NCBI GenBank assembly: GCA_000306725.1
Contig: CP003083.1
Coordinates: forward strand, 1,736,001 to 1,800,000
From: Methanolobus psychrophilus R15
GTDB taxonomy: Archaea > Halobacteriota > Methanosarcinia > Methanosarcinales > Methanosarcinaceae
Length of the DNA stretch: 64,000 bases
Reading direction: 5' to 3'
The notes under the pieces were generated by a model. That model searched no databases, was not told where the DNA came from, and was given only the letters and a program-made list of their open reading frames with translations. Positions 36,818-49,625 of this stretch are shown here, in pieces. Positions within the stretch are counted from its first letter, which is position 1. The number at the start of each line of letters is the position of its first letter. A program made the position numbers and the translations under genes.

Positions 36818-36983
36818 ACCTCCCACTTATCGTACAGTTCTGAATGTACAATACTAATTCGCGCGAATGTATTAAAAAAGTAACGTTTTCATTCCTAATT
36901 ATTTAAAGGCAATTGCATTTTTATTTTGTACGTGAATATATCGTGCCATATCAGCAGGTTGCACTGAATGGCACTTCGCATCG

Positions 36984-38846
36984 TTACCACCCGCTCCTGG
37001 GTCCCTTTTCCGAGCTTCTCGGGATCAGGCAGTTCCATGTGTTACCTACAAGGTCCAGCCTTCCTGAACGTTTTAAGCCTTCATAGACAAGAGTATGGTT
37101 CCCGGGTTCCCTGTAATGCAGCATGGCGCGCTGGATGCTCTTCTCTTTCTGGGATGTGGCAACATACACCTTCTTGCCGGTGAACGGGTCCAGGCCGGTG
37201 TGGAACATGCATGTGGCGGCTGTCATCGGGGTCGGGGTGAAGTCCTGTACCTGTCTGGTATACCTGCCGGTGTCGCGGATGTATTCGGCGGTGGCGATCA
37301 TGTCCTCAAGGGTACAACCGGGATGCCCTGAAATCAGGAAGGCAACAAGGTACTGGTCCTTGCCAAGTTTCCTGTTTATCTCCTTGTATTTTTGCTCGAA
37401 TCTCTCAAAGGTCTTCCTGTCAGGTTTTTTCATGACAGCTGTGACCCTGTCGGAGTAGTGCTCGGGTGCCACCTTGAGCTGGCCGCTGACGTGGTGGGCG
37501 CATAGCTCTTCCATGTACTGCTCATCAAGCAATGCCAGGTCGTAGCGCACACCATAGCCCACGAAGACCTTGGATATGCCGGGCAGTTCCCTGAGCCTTT
37601 GCATCAGCTCTATCAGTTTACTGTGGCTGGTGTTCATAGACGGGCAGACCTGCGGGTAAAGGCACAGCTTGTTCTTGCACGCTCCGGAGCTTTCCCATTT
37701 CTTGCAGTCCATGCCGTACATGTTTGCCGAGGGACCGCCAAGCCCGTTGATCGTGCCGTTGAATCCCCTGATATCCCTGAAGCTTTCAGCTTCCCTGATT
37801 ATCGACCCGATGCTGCGGCTGCGTATCATGCGCCCCTGGTGCATGACTATCGCGCAGAATGAGCATGAACCAAAGCAGCCTCTGTGGGTGGTGATAGAGA
37901 ATTTGACCATATCCAGGGCGGGTATCTTTTCCTGGTATGAGGGGTGAGCCTCCCTGGTAAACGGCAGTTCGTAAACATGGTCGAGCTCTTCCTGGCTTAA
38001 TGGCCTCATAGGCTTGTTCTGCACGACCACGGTCTTTGGGTGTACCTGCACTATCCCGTGCCCGCAGACAGGGTCCTGTTCCTCGAAAACCGTCTTGAAG
38101 GCTTTTGCGTAGATTGCCTTGTCCTTTGAAACTTCCACGTATGGAGGTATCTCCATATATTCACTAAGTAGTTCCTCTTTCTTTTCCTTCCAGCTCTTGA
38201 TGTCCATTTTCCAGGCAGTGCCGTCAACGTCAGAGATCTGGCCGGCAGGCGTGCCATTTTTCAGTTTGTCGGCAATGGCAAGCATCTGCAGTTCGCCCAT
38301 ACCATATACCAGCAGGTCCGCGGGCGCATCGGCGAGGATGGACTGGCGCACCTTTTCAGACCAGTAGTCATACTGGGCAAAGCGGCGCAGTGATGCTTCT
38401 ATTCCTCCTATGATAACGGGAACATCGGGGTACGCTTCCTTGAGCCGGTTGGTGTAGACAATGCATGCCCTGTTTGGCCTCAGCCCGGCTTTATTGTCCG
38501 GTGAGTAAGCATCGTCATGGCGCAGTCGCTTTGATGGAGTATAATTGCTTACCATTGAGTCAGTGTTCCCCGCGCTTACGGCAAAGCACAGGCGTGGCTT
38601 TCCAAGTTTGGTGAAGTCTGCAATATTTTCCCAAGCCGGCTGTGCAATAACACCTACCCTGTACCCGGCATCTTCAAGCACTCTGCCTATGATACTGGTG
38701 CCAAACCCGGGGTGGTCTACGTAAGCATCGCCGGTGACGATGATGATATCAAGCTCTTCCCAGCCTTTCCTCCGTACCTCATCAGGGCTCATGGGGAGGA
38801 ATCGGGGAATATAATTTTGTCCTGTGGTCCTGTCTTTTCTTGCCAT
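36984..38846 (-). CDS. YgiQ-family radical SAM protein
   Basis: 620 residues. The YgiQ N-terminal domain (about 20-300; FLPMSPDEVRRKGW near the start) precedes a radical SAM core with CFGSCSFC at about 325 (C-x3-C-x2-C). The C-terminal DUF3362-like part has TPTPMTAATCM and a HYREPGN segment. Radical SAM enzymes use a 4Fe-4S cluster and SAM; YgiQ substrates are not known. It is 20 nt downstream of the MBL-fold hydrolase gene on the same strand. Confidence 0.9.
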   Translation of the reverse strand: MARKDRTTGQNYIPRFLPMSPDEVRRKGWEELDIIIVTGDAYVDHPGFGTSIIGRVLEDAGYRVGVIAQPAWENIADFTKLGKPRLCFAVSAGNTDSMVSNYTPSKRLRHDDAYSPDNKAGLRPNRACIVYTNRLKEAYPDVPVIIGGIEASLRRFAQYDYWSEKVRQSILADAPADLLVYGMGELQMLAIADKLKNGTPAGQISDVDGTAWKMDIKSWKEKKEELLSEYMEIPPYVEVSKDKAIYAKAFKTVFEEQDPVCGHGIVQVHPKTVVVQNKPMRPLSQEELDHVYELPFTREAHPSYQEKIPALDMVKFSITTHRGCFGSCSFCAIVMHQGRMIRSRSIGSIIREAESFRDIRGFNGTINGLGGPSANMYGMDCKKWESSGACKNKLCLYPQVCPSMNTSHSKLIELMQRLRELPGISKVFVGYGVRYDLALLDEQYMEELCAHHVSGQLKVAPEHYSDRVTAVMKKPDRKTFERFEQKYKEINRKLGKDQYLVAFLISGHPGCTLEDMIATAEYIRDTGRYTRQVQDFTPTPMTAATCMFHTGLDPFTGKKVYVATSQKEKSIQRAMLHYREPGNHTLVYEGLKRSGRLDLVGNTWNCLIPRSSEKGPRSGW

Positions 38847-38866
38847 AGTGTATCTTAGAATCTTAA

Positions 38867-39508
38867 TTAGAATCTTAAAAAGCCCCTGGACATCTTCAGT
38901 GACATCCCGATCTGACCGTTCACATTGTCAGAGGTGCTGGTGCCGTGTCCGGGGTAAAGTGTCTTTACATCAAGCTCTGTGAGCTTGCTTATGGATGCGG
39001 TCAGTGCAGAAGGATTGCCTCCTTCAAAATCAGTGCGCCCAATACTGCCGTCGGGAAAAATCGTATCCCCGGAGAACAGGCTCTTTGATGTGGGTTCATA
39101 GAGACAGATGCCTCCGGGTGTGTGGCCCGGCGTGTGAATAACTTCCAGCTCCTCGTCCTCTCCTATCTTTATCTTCTGCCCGTTCTCAAGCAGTATGTCC
39201 GGCTCAATATGCGGTGACCTGCGTCCAAAGAGGGATGCTGCATTAACATCATCATTTTTGAGCAGGGGCGCATCATCAGTGTGGATGGCTACTTTTGCAC
39301 CGCTCTTTTTTGCTATTTCCCCCGCAGCAGCGGTATGGTCAAAATGGCAATGGGTGAGTATGATAAGCTCAATTTCTTTGATATCTGTTTCCTTCTCAAT
39401 GGCAGCTATGAGCGCAGATGTGTTAATTCCTGTATCCACCAGCACCTTTGCATTGATGAGGTACGAATTGGCATCGTAAAGGCCTGCGTTGAAATGTTTG
39501 ACTTGCAT
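38867..39508 (-). CDS. Metallo-beta-lactamase-fold hydrolase (glyoxalase II-like)
   Basis: 213 residues. Metal motif THCHFDHT at about residue 52 (H-x-H-x-D-H), further ligands in HTPGHTPG (about 125) and SGDTIFPDG (about 147), and a C-terminal PGHG. This is the glyoxalase II/MBL-fold hydrolase pattern. The substrate, probably a thioester or similar, is not specified by sequence. Possibly co-transcribed with the following ygiQ-like gene. Confidence 0.88.
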   Translation of the reverse strand: MQVKHFNAGLYDANSYLINAKVLVDTGINTSALIAAIEKETDIKEIELIILTHCHFDHTAAAGEIAKKSGAKVAIHTDDAPLLKNDDVNAASLFGRRSPHIEPDILLENGQKIKIGEDEELEVIHTPGHTPGGICLYEPTSKSLFSGDTIFPDGSIGRTDFEGGNPSALTASISKLTELDVKTLYPGHGTSTSDNVNGQIGMSLKMSRGFLRF

Positions 39509-39578
39509 GTTCGCTTAAACTCCTGGATATGAGTGATATTAATTATATGGATGGTCAAGGGGGTAATGGTAACGAGGT

Positions 39579-40337
39579 TCAGATGCCAAATACCTTACGT
39601 GTATTTCGAACTGTCGATATGGCCACTTCGGATGCATCTATTCCCTTCAGGGCGGCTATCTGCGGAACAGAGTCCGCTACGAATGCAGGCTCGTTCCTGC
39701 CCTTCCTGGGTGACAGGTAGGGACTGTCCGTTTCTATGAGCATGTTCTCAAGGGGCAGATGCTTTGCTATTGAGCGGTGATGACCGGAGAAGCAGACCAG
39801 CGTTGGGACAGATACGAAATGACCTGCGTCCACGATCTCTCGCATAGTTTCCAGGGACCCGCCGTAGCAGTGGAATACCACCGTGTCAAGGTCATGGCTA
39901 AGTTTGAGGGCGATGTCTTCAGCCTCCCTGCCGTGGATAACAAGTGTCTTGTTATACTTGCGGGCAATGTCTATGACCTGCCTGAACACTTCTATTTGCC
40001 GCTGACGGCCGCTCTCCGTTTCACAGTAATGGAAATCAAGCCCCGCCTCGCCGACTCCCACAGCCCTGTCAATGTTCCTTTCTATCTGGGAGAGTATCTG
40101 GCTGATCTTCTCATCGCTGGTATCCGGGACCATCTGGGGATTGAGCCCTAAGGTGGCGTGGATGAAGTCGTATTTTTTTGCAAGCTCAAGTGAGGCTGCA
40201 TTGGTAGTATAATCCACTCCGGAATTTATCATTGCGATGACGCCTTCCTGCCTGGCCCTTTCAATAGCCTCACTACGGTCACGGCTGAACTTGGGAAAAT
40301 CGAGGTGGCAGTGGGAATCGATTATTTCATATTGCAT
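39579..40337 (-). CDS. tatD: TatD-family metal-dependent DNase
   Basis: 252 residues, family length. Metal ligands visible: DSHCHLDF (residue 6), GVGEAGLD (about 97), VIHGREAED (about 133), FHCYGG (about 157) and ETDSPYLSP (about 206). TatD proteins are 3'-5' exonucleases or endonucleases in DNA repair and turnover. It lies 70 nt before the MBL-fold gene on the same strand. Confidence 0.9.
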   Translation of the reverse strand: MQYEIIDSHCHLDFPKFSRDRSEAIERARQEGVIAMINSGVDYTTNAASLELAKKYDFIHATLGLNPQMVPDTSDEKISQILSQIERNIDRAVGVGEAGLDFHYCETESGRQRQIEVFRQVIDIARKYNKTLVIHGREAEDIALKLSHDLDTVVFHCYGGSLETMREIVDAGHFVSVPTLVCFSGHHRSIAKHLPLENMLIETDSPYLSPRKGRNEPAFVADSVPQIAALKGIDASEVAISTVRNTRKVFGI

Positions 40338-40394
40338 ATATAGGCCTTCAGGTTCTGGCCAGTTAGTGGCAGGTATCTGCCATTAAACCAGATA

Positions 40395-40442
40395 TAAAAA
40401 AGTACAATTACTCTTATCCTTAAGGCTTTTCCGGGATAAGAG
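40395..40442 (-). terminator. Hairpin terminator after leuA
   Basis: CTCTTATCC (40411-40419) pairs perfectly with GGATAAGAG (40434-40442). On the minus strand it is followed by a T-rich stretch (40402-40396). It lies 30 nt past the leuA stop. Confidence 0.65.
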
Positions 40443-40472
40443 CATGTGTCCTGACTTTCCGCGGTACAGTTA

Positions 40473-42036
40473 TTACTGCATGCTCCAGAGCTTTTTCTTT
40501 TCAAGCAGGAGATTGATGGCTGTAACAAGCGCGTCCACTGAGGCTGTCACGATGTCAGCACTTGCAGAGTGTGCGGTTACAACGCGTCCTTCTTCATCCT
40601 CCACGCCAATAGTGACCTCAGCAAGGGCATCACTGCCACCTGTGATAGCCTCTATCCTGAAATCACGGATCTTTATTTTGGTGTAACCATCAAGCATACT
40701 TGCGACTGCCTTGAGTGAGGCATCAATGGGTCCCACACCAAAGTTCGAGGCAGTGACCTCACGATCGCCCACGACAGCCCTCACTACTGCTGTTGGCGTT
40801 GTGAGGTTACTTGTCATCACTGAGAACTCTTTGAGCTTGATAGTCTCATGCCCGAGATTCTTGCCAAGGACTGCCGAGGCTACAGCATGGAGATCAGCGT
40901 CGCATATACGCTTGCCGCGGTTTGCGATTATCTTGATCCTGCTGAGTATCTCGTCCAGTTGCTCTTCGGTGGGCTGGATACCGATATCGCAGAGGGATTG
41001 CTTGACAGCATGTTTGCCTGCATGCTTCCCGAGCACTATGCGCCTCTTGTGGCCCACCATCTCAGGTGTCATAATGCCTGGCTCGAAAGTATCTGCCTTT
41101 TCAAGGACGCCGTGAGTGTGTATGCCGGACTCGTGGGCGAATGCATTGTCTCCTACGATGGGTGTGTTGGGAGGCATGTGTATGCCAGTAAAGTTCTCCA
41201 CCATCTTTGAGGTTTCGAGCAGATACTCTGTGTTGATGTTGGTCTTTGCACCGTATATGGACTGCAGGCACATTACGACCTGTGCAAGGTTCGCATTGCC
41301 CGCACGCTCGCCAATGCCGTTGATCGTTACCTGGACCTGGCTTGCACCTGCCTCGACAGCCATGAGGCTGTTGGCGACTGCAATGCCGAAGTCGTTGTGG
41401 CAGTGAACGTCAATGGGCATGTTGACCTCTTTGTGGATGTTCCTGATAAGCTCATACATTCCGGATGGTGACATTATTCCGACCGTATCGGGAACGTTAA
41501 TTATGTCGCATCCTGCTCCTTCAACAGCTTTGTACACTTCTATAAGATAGTCAAGATCAGTCCTGGTGGCATCCATTGCAGAGAACATGCATTTTATGCC
41601 GTGGTCCTTGATGTATTCCACGGTGTCCACAGCCATGGTGACGACCTCTTCGCGCGTCTTTTTTATGGTGTGGATCCTCTGTATGTCGGATGTTGAGACA
41701 AAGGTATGCACCATGTCTACACCACAGTCGATACATGCGTCAAGGTCTTTTCGCAGTACGCGGGCAAGACCACAGACATCAAGACTAAGTCCTTCGCTGG
41801 CAATAGCTCTTACATTCTGCTTTTCCCCTTCTGACGAGATGGGGAATCCGGCCTCGAGAACGTCTACTCCGAGTTTGTCGAGTTGCCGTGCAATCTTGAG
41901 TTTTTGCTCGTTGGTAAGAGATACGCCGGGTGTTTGTTCACCGTCGCGCAGTGTCGTATCAAAAATAGTCTTATGTTTGCCTATAAGCGGTTCATCGCTG
42001 TAAAAAGCGATCCCTCAGTTGTACGGTTGGGTTCAT
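40473..42036 (-). CDS. leuA: 2-isopropylmalate synthase LeuA, apparent N-terminal frameshift
   Basis: The protein has the alpha-isopropylmalate synthase barrel: FDTTLRDGEQTPGV, LEAGFPISSEGE, FVSTSDIQRIH, DVHCHNDFG and NGIGERAGN, then a C-terminal LeuA regulatory domain (about the last 120 residues). TFVSTSDI and CMFSAMDATR fit LeuA better than citramalate synthase. Total length would be about 520. The frame with these motifs has no start codon after its upstream TGA at about 42020. An ATG at 42036 opens the neighbouring frame, which joins the main one if one base is lost from the A5 run at 42002-42006, giving MNPTVQLRDRFYSDEPL then the barrel. This is a real frameshift, a base-calling error, or use of a rare start. 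Confidence 0.85.
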
Positions 42037-42351
42037 AATAATCATTCCGGCTTGTAATTGATTATATATAAAGTCTCTGTTAATGTATTTGAGCTTATGC
42101 AATTTAATGTGGCAATTAATGTCCTAAGCTGCTTTTTACTTCTCCTCTGTCGTGTTATTATCTATTCTTCCATGCTATGCGGAAGCCTTTTATATGAACA
42201 TGCGCTTTTAGTGCTGCTCTCAATCACGAGGTTGATACGGCTTTAAGCCGGTGTCACTTTCCTGAGAGGCTTGCCTGAAAAGGCAGGTAATAAATATCAT
42301 AAAATCTCAATAAAGGTTTCGATTTTTCCTTCTGGCCCCTCGTGGTCGCAA

Positions 42352-42362
42352 GGTATAAATAC
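42352..42362 (+). promoter_or_regulatory. rRNA promoter P2 TATA box (candidate)
   Basis: GGTATAAATAC lies about 25 nt before a leader hairpin (CCTCGC...GCGGGG), the expected archaeal spacing to a start site near 42387. Confidence 0.55.
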
Positions 42363-42432
42363 GAAAGCTGCCTTTAAAGAAGTCCTCGCATCATGCGGGG
42401 AAAATGCGCTGGTAAAAGACGCTGATCTTTGC

Positions 42433-42467
42433 CTTCGACCCAACCGGGTCGGAAGCCTTATATAAGA
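42433..42467 (+). promoter_or_regulatory. rRNA promoter P3 with overlapping inverted repeat (candidate)
   Basis: CTTCGACCC (42433-42441) and GGGTCGGAAG (42446-42455) form a 9-bp inverted repeat with one bulge. It runs into the BRE side of the TATA box CCTTATATAAGA (42456-42467). This could be an operator or the terminator of transcripts from P2. Confidence 0.5.
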
Positions 42468-42560
42468 TCGTGCTCTTCTAGCAGTCCTCGCGCAATGCGA
42501 GAAAACAATTACAATCACCGCCTAATAAGCAAGTGGAGGCAGGAGTTATTTCCTGTCTGA

Positions 42561-42599
42561 CGTTGGATTTGGCAGTTCGGTTAATTCTGACCGGTAGTG
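42561..42599 (+). other. 16S processing stem, 5' arm
   Basis: The stretch containing TTGGATTTGGCAG and CTGACCGGTAGTG is complementary to 44223-44262 beyond the 16S 3' end. Together they form the long stem that archaea cut at a bulge-helix-bulge to release pre-16S rRNA. Confidence 0.75.
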
Positions 42600-42721
42600 A
42601 ATTATAAACTACGTCAAAGGAATTAACCAAACTAATGTGCAGAAAGGAAAATTCTCTCAAAAATAGAATTTCTCCGATCGATTCCTTAAATGACTTCCAA
42701 ACAATTTGTGTGTGATCAACA

Positions 42722-44195
<1,474 letters not shown>

Positions 44196-44222
44196 AAGCA
44201 CGGTTGGCACAATGCCAACCAT

Positions 44223-44262
44223 CACAACCGGTCAGAAATCGAAAAACTGCCAGATCCAAAAC
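44223..44262 (+). other. 16S processing stem, 3' arm
   Basis: CACAACCGGTCAG and CTGCCAGATCCAAAAC are the reverse complement of the arm at 42561-42599, with a mismatched central loop of the kind cut by the splicing endonuclease. Confidence 0.75.
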
Positions 44263-44287
44263 AAAAGGATTCGCTGGAATCCATCAA

Positions 44288-44360
44288 GGGCTTGTAGATC
44301 AGTTGGAAGATCGTCGCCTTTGCAAGGCGAAGGCCCTGGGTTCGAATCCCAGCAAGTCCA
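44288..44360 (+). tRNA. tRNA-Ala (TGC)
   Basis: Acceptor GGGCTTG/CAAGTCC, anticodon loop TTTGCAA with anticodon TGC, T loop TTCGAAT, discriminator A at 44360. It sits in the 16S-23S spacer as in most euryarchaea. CCA not encoded. Confidence 0.97.
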
Positions 44361-44434
44361 CTCTAAGTGCACCAGGCAAGTAATGTTGCCTGGGAAGGAT
44401 GAAGTGGTCACATCCCCAATGTGACCATAATGAG

Positions 44435-44482
44435 ATCGTGTATACGCATGCATATATCAGACGCTCACTGGACAAAGTGAGG
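44435..44482 (+). other. 23S processing stem, 5' arm
   Basis: ATCGTGTATACGCATGCAT and CTGGACAAAGTGAG segments pair with 47413-47462 after 23S, forming the long pre-23S processing helix with an unpaired centre. Confidence 0.8.
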
Positions 44483-44488
44483 TGGACT

Positions 44489-47410
<2,922 letters not shown>

Positions 47411-47412
47411 AT

Positions 47413-47462
47413 CTTACTTTGTCCAGGCGAAATCTGATACGTGCATGCATGCTATACACGAT
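47413..47462 (+). other. 23S processing stem, 3' arm
   Basis: Complementary to 44435-44482 (CTTACTTTGTCCAG pairs with CTGGACAAAGTGAG; the ATGCATGC...CACGAT half pairs with ATCGTG...GCATGCAT). Confidence 0.8.
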
Positions 47463-47515
47463 GCCATCAAGGTAAAGTATTTAACCAATGCTTTCAATGG
47501 TACATCGCTCATGGG

Positions 47516-47587
47516 GCCAAGGTGGCGGAGCGGCTACGCAATCGCCTGCAGAGCGATTCCATTCCGGTTCGAATCCGGACCTTGGCT
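47516..47587 (+). tRNA. tRNA-Cys (GCA)
   Basis: Acceptor GCCAAGG/CCTTGGC, anticodon stem ATCGC/GCGAT enclosing CTGCAGA (anticodon GCA), T arm CCGG-TTCGAAT-CCGG, discriminator T. It lies between 23S and 5S rRNA. Confidence 0.96.
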
Positions 47588-47612
47588 TTACACTTCATTG
47601 TTATTGTAAGTG

Positions 47613-47736
47613 AGTCTGGCGGCCATAGCGGCGGGGCAATTCCTGTACCCTTTCCGAACACAGAAGATAAGTCCGCCAGCGTTCCATACTGTACTGAAGT
47701 ACGCGAGTCTTCGGGAACTACGGATCGCTGCCAGCT
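47613..47736 (+). rRNA. rrf: 5S ribosomal RNA
   Basis: About 124 nt. Terminal helix TCTGGC/GCCAG, GGCCATAGCGGCGGGG at the 5' side, CCGAACACAGAAGATAAG in the loop B-C region, and TCTTCGGGAACTACGG near the 3' side. TAAGTGAG and CTCACTTA flank it and extend the terminal helix as a processing stem. Ends approximate. Confidence 0.93.
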
Positions 47737-48179
47737 CACTTATTCTATCACTTTTCTGTTTCTATTGTTATGATGACCGTGACCGGAGGTCATTGCTGAA
47801 TGAGGATATTGTTTTGTTACCCTTACTTCCAGAACACATGTAGTTCTATTTCTGGATGCTCGAGTTTATCTTTAGTATCATATCACGATTAACTTGACTG
47901 CTAATACATGTGATACATGTGCTATAGTCAAATATATATTATCTCTAATATACTCAAAAGACTCTTTATATTATTAAAAACTTTACTTACATGCTTCTCT
48001 CTCGTTCAAAAGTAAGGGGTCATAAGGCCCTTTTTACTTTTTTAGGTATTTTCTTTCTTTTAGTGCAATTACATTCCCTGATATATTCATAAATCTTATT
48101 TCAAATCAGTGACACCGCTAAATTATTGAACAGAATAGTATCTAATATCCATAGGAATATTCTGTTTTGGGGTAAACAT
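47737..48179. other. 443-nt region between 5S rRNA and the flavoprotein gene
   Basis: T-rich tracts at 47738-47766 may end the rRNA transcript. Farther on are a TATA-like ATATATATT (about 47933), a strong hairpin at 48008-48041, and an inverted repeat CAGAATA/TATTCTG (48131-48164) in the leader of the next gene. No protein gene is seen. Confidence 0.4.
48008..48043 (+). terminator. Hairpin with T-tail downstream of the rRNA operon
   Basis: AAAAGTA-AGGG pairs with CCCT-(TT)-TACTTTT, followed by T. It could terminate a short transcript started near 47960 or act in the leader of the following gene. Confidence 0.4.
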
Positions 48180-49625
48180 ATGAAAGAATACGATCTGATC
48201 ATCATCGGCACAGGCTCAGGAACCAACTATATCTATCCCATGCTGGACGCTGACCCTCATCTGAGAGTTGCTGTCATCGACAAGGACGAGCCTGGCGGTA
48301 TCTGTCTCACAAGAGGTTGTATTCCATCCAAAATGCTTCTCTACCCTGCAGAACTTGCAAGAGAGATTGGCAAAGCTGGCAGATTTGGGATCAATGTCCG
48401 CATTGAAAACATAAATTTCAGGGATGTAATGGACAGGATGAGACGTATAATCTCTAAAGACATCGAGAACGTAAGACACGGTTTATCCCATAACAATAGA
48501 ATTGATTACTACAATGCATCTGCCAGTTTTGTTGCACCCTACACTCTGCAGGTGGCTGATGAGACCCTCAGCTCCAAAATGTTATTTCTGAGCACGGGTT
48601 CAAAAACTTCTATTCCTCCCGTCAAAGGACTTGAGGAGGCTGGTTACCTTACGAGTGATACGGTGCTCTCTATGGAAGAGCTTCCTGAGAGCCTGGCAAT
48701 AATTGGAGGTGGTTACATCGCTGCCGAATACGGCCACTTCTTCTCAGCCATGGGCTCGAAGGTGACAATAATCGGAAGGAATCCCTACTTCATTCCTGAC
48801 GAGGAGCCCGAGATATCTGTCCTTGCCAGGCGCATGATGTCCGAGCACATGGAAATCCTCACAGACCATGAGGTTTTGGGAGTTTCTGTCTCGCAGGAAG
48901 GCAAAAGGGTCCTTTCCAGGGACCGCAGGACAGGTGAAGAAAAGGTGGTGATTGCCAGCGAGATCCTGGTTGCCACAGGCCGCTCACCCAACAGTGACAT
49001 CCTCAGCCCCGGTCTTGGAGGCATAGATACTGATGCCCTGGGGTGGATAAAAGTAAACGAGGGTATGGAAACCTCTCAGAAGAACGTATGGGCTTTCGGG
49101 GATGCTACAGGAAAATATCTGTTCAAGCATGTCGCAAATCATGAATCCACGGTCGTTTATTATAATGCTGTACTGGGCAGGCAGGCCAAAGCAGATTATC
49201 ATGCTGTTCCTCATGCTATATTCTGTTATCCCGAAATAGCCGGTGTCGGTATGAGCGAGATAAGGGCCACGGAAACTTACGGTGAGGAAAATATTATCAT
49301 CGGATTCTACCGTTTCGAGGAAACAGGCAAAGGCAAAGCAATGGATCTCCAGGATGAGTTTGTGAAGATCATACTTGAAGCATCGACGCAAAAGATACTT
49401 GGTGCCCATATAATAGGTCCCCATGCTTCTGTGCTAATCCATGAAATAATTCCTCTCATGTACACCCCGGAGCAGAATGCTACTCCTATAATGTACGCAA
49501 TGGACATCCATCCCTCCCTCAGCGAGGTCATCAAGAGAGCTTTTTATTCGAGAATGCCGGTAAGCGAATATCACATGATTATGCAGGCACTCGGATTGGA
49601 AGAAGCTTCTGACATTTCCTCCTAA
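48180..49625 (+). CDS. Dihydrolipoamide dehydrogenase / mercuric-reductase-like flavoprotein
   Basis: 481 residues. FAD-binding GTGSGTNYI at about residue 9, redox disulfide CLTRGC at about 43, NAD-binding GGGYIAAEYG at about 178, FAD site FGDATGKYLFKHVANHE at about 310 and a C-terminal dimerisation domain with the HPSLSEVI active-site His. This is class I pyridine-nucleotide disulfide oxidoreductase. No 2-oxoacid dehydrogenase genes are near, so lipoamide may not be the substrate. The ATG at 48180 matches the family; the frame is open to 48126. Confidence 0.85.
   Translation: MKEYDLIIIGTGSGTNYIYPMLDADPHLRVAVIDKDEPGGICLTRGCIPSKMLLYPAELAREIGKAGRFGINVRIENINFRDVMDRMRRIISKDIENVRHGLSHNNRIDYYNASASFVAPYTLQVADETLSSKMLFLSTGSKTSIPPVKGLEEAGYLTSDTVLSMEELPESLAIIGGGYIAAEYGHFFSAMGSKVTIIGRNPYFIPDEEPEISVLARRMMSEHMEILTDHEVLGVSVSQEGKRVLSRDRRTGEEKVVIASEILVATGRSPNSDILSPGLGGIDTDALGWIKVNEGMETSQKNVWAFGDATGKYLFKHVANHESTVVYYNAVLGRQAKADYHAVPHAIFCYPEIAGVGMSEIRATETYGEENIIIGFYRFEETGKGKAMDLQDEFVKIILEASTQKILGAHIIGPHASVLIHEIIPLMYTPEQNATPIMYAMDIHPSLSEVIKRAFYSRMPVSEYHMIMQALGLEEASDISS

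Larger units (their letters stand above)
42037..42721 (+). promoter_or_regulatory. rRNA operon promoter region and 16S leader
   Basis: No gene is seen. Three TATA-type boxes precede the rRNA genes: CCTTTTATATGA (about 42186), GGTATAAATAC (about 42352) and CCTTATATAAGA (about 42456). After the second and third, about 25 nt downstream, near-identical leader segments appear (42380-42404 and 42481-42505), each a CTCGC/GCGAG-type hairpin followed by A4. A bulged inverted repeat at 42433-42455 overlaps the third promoter. Confidence 0.65.
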
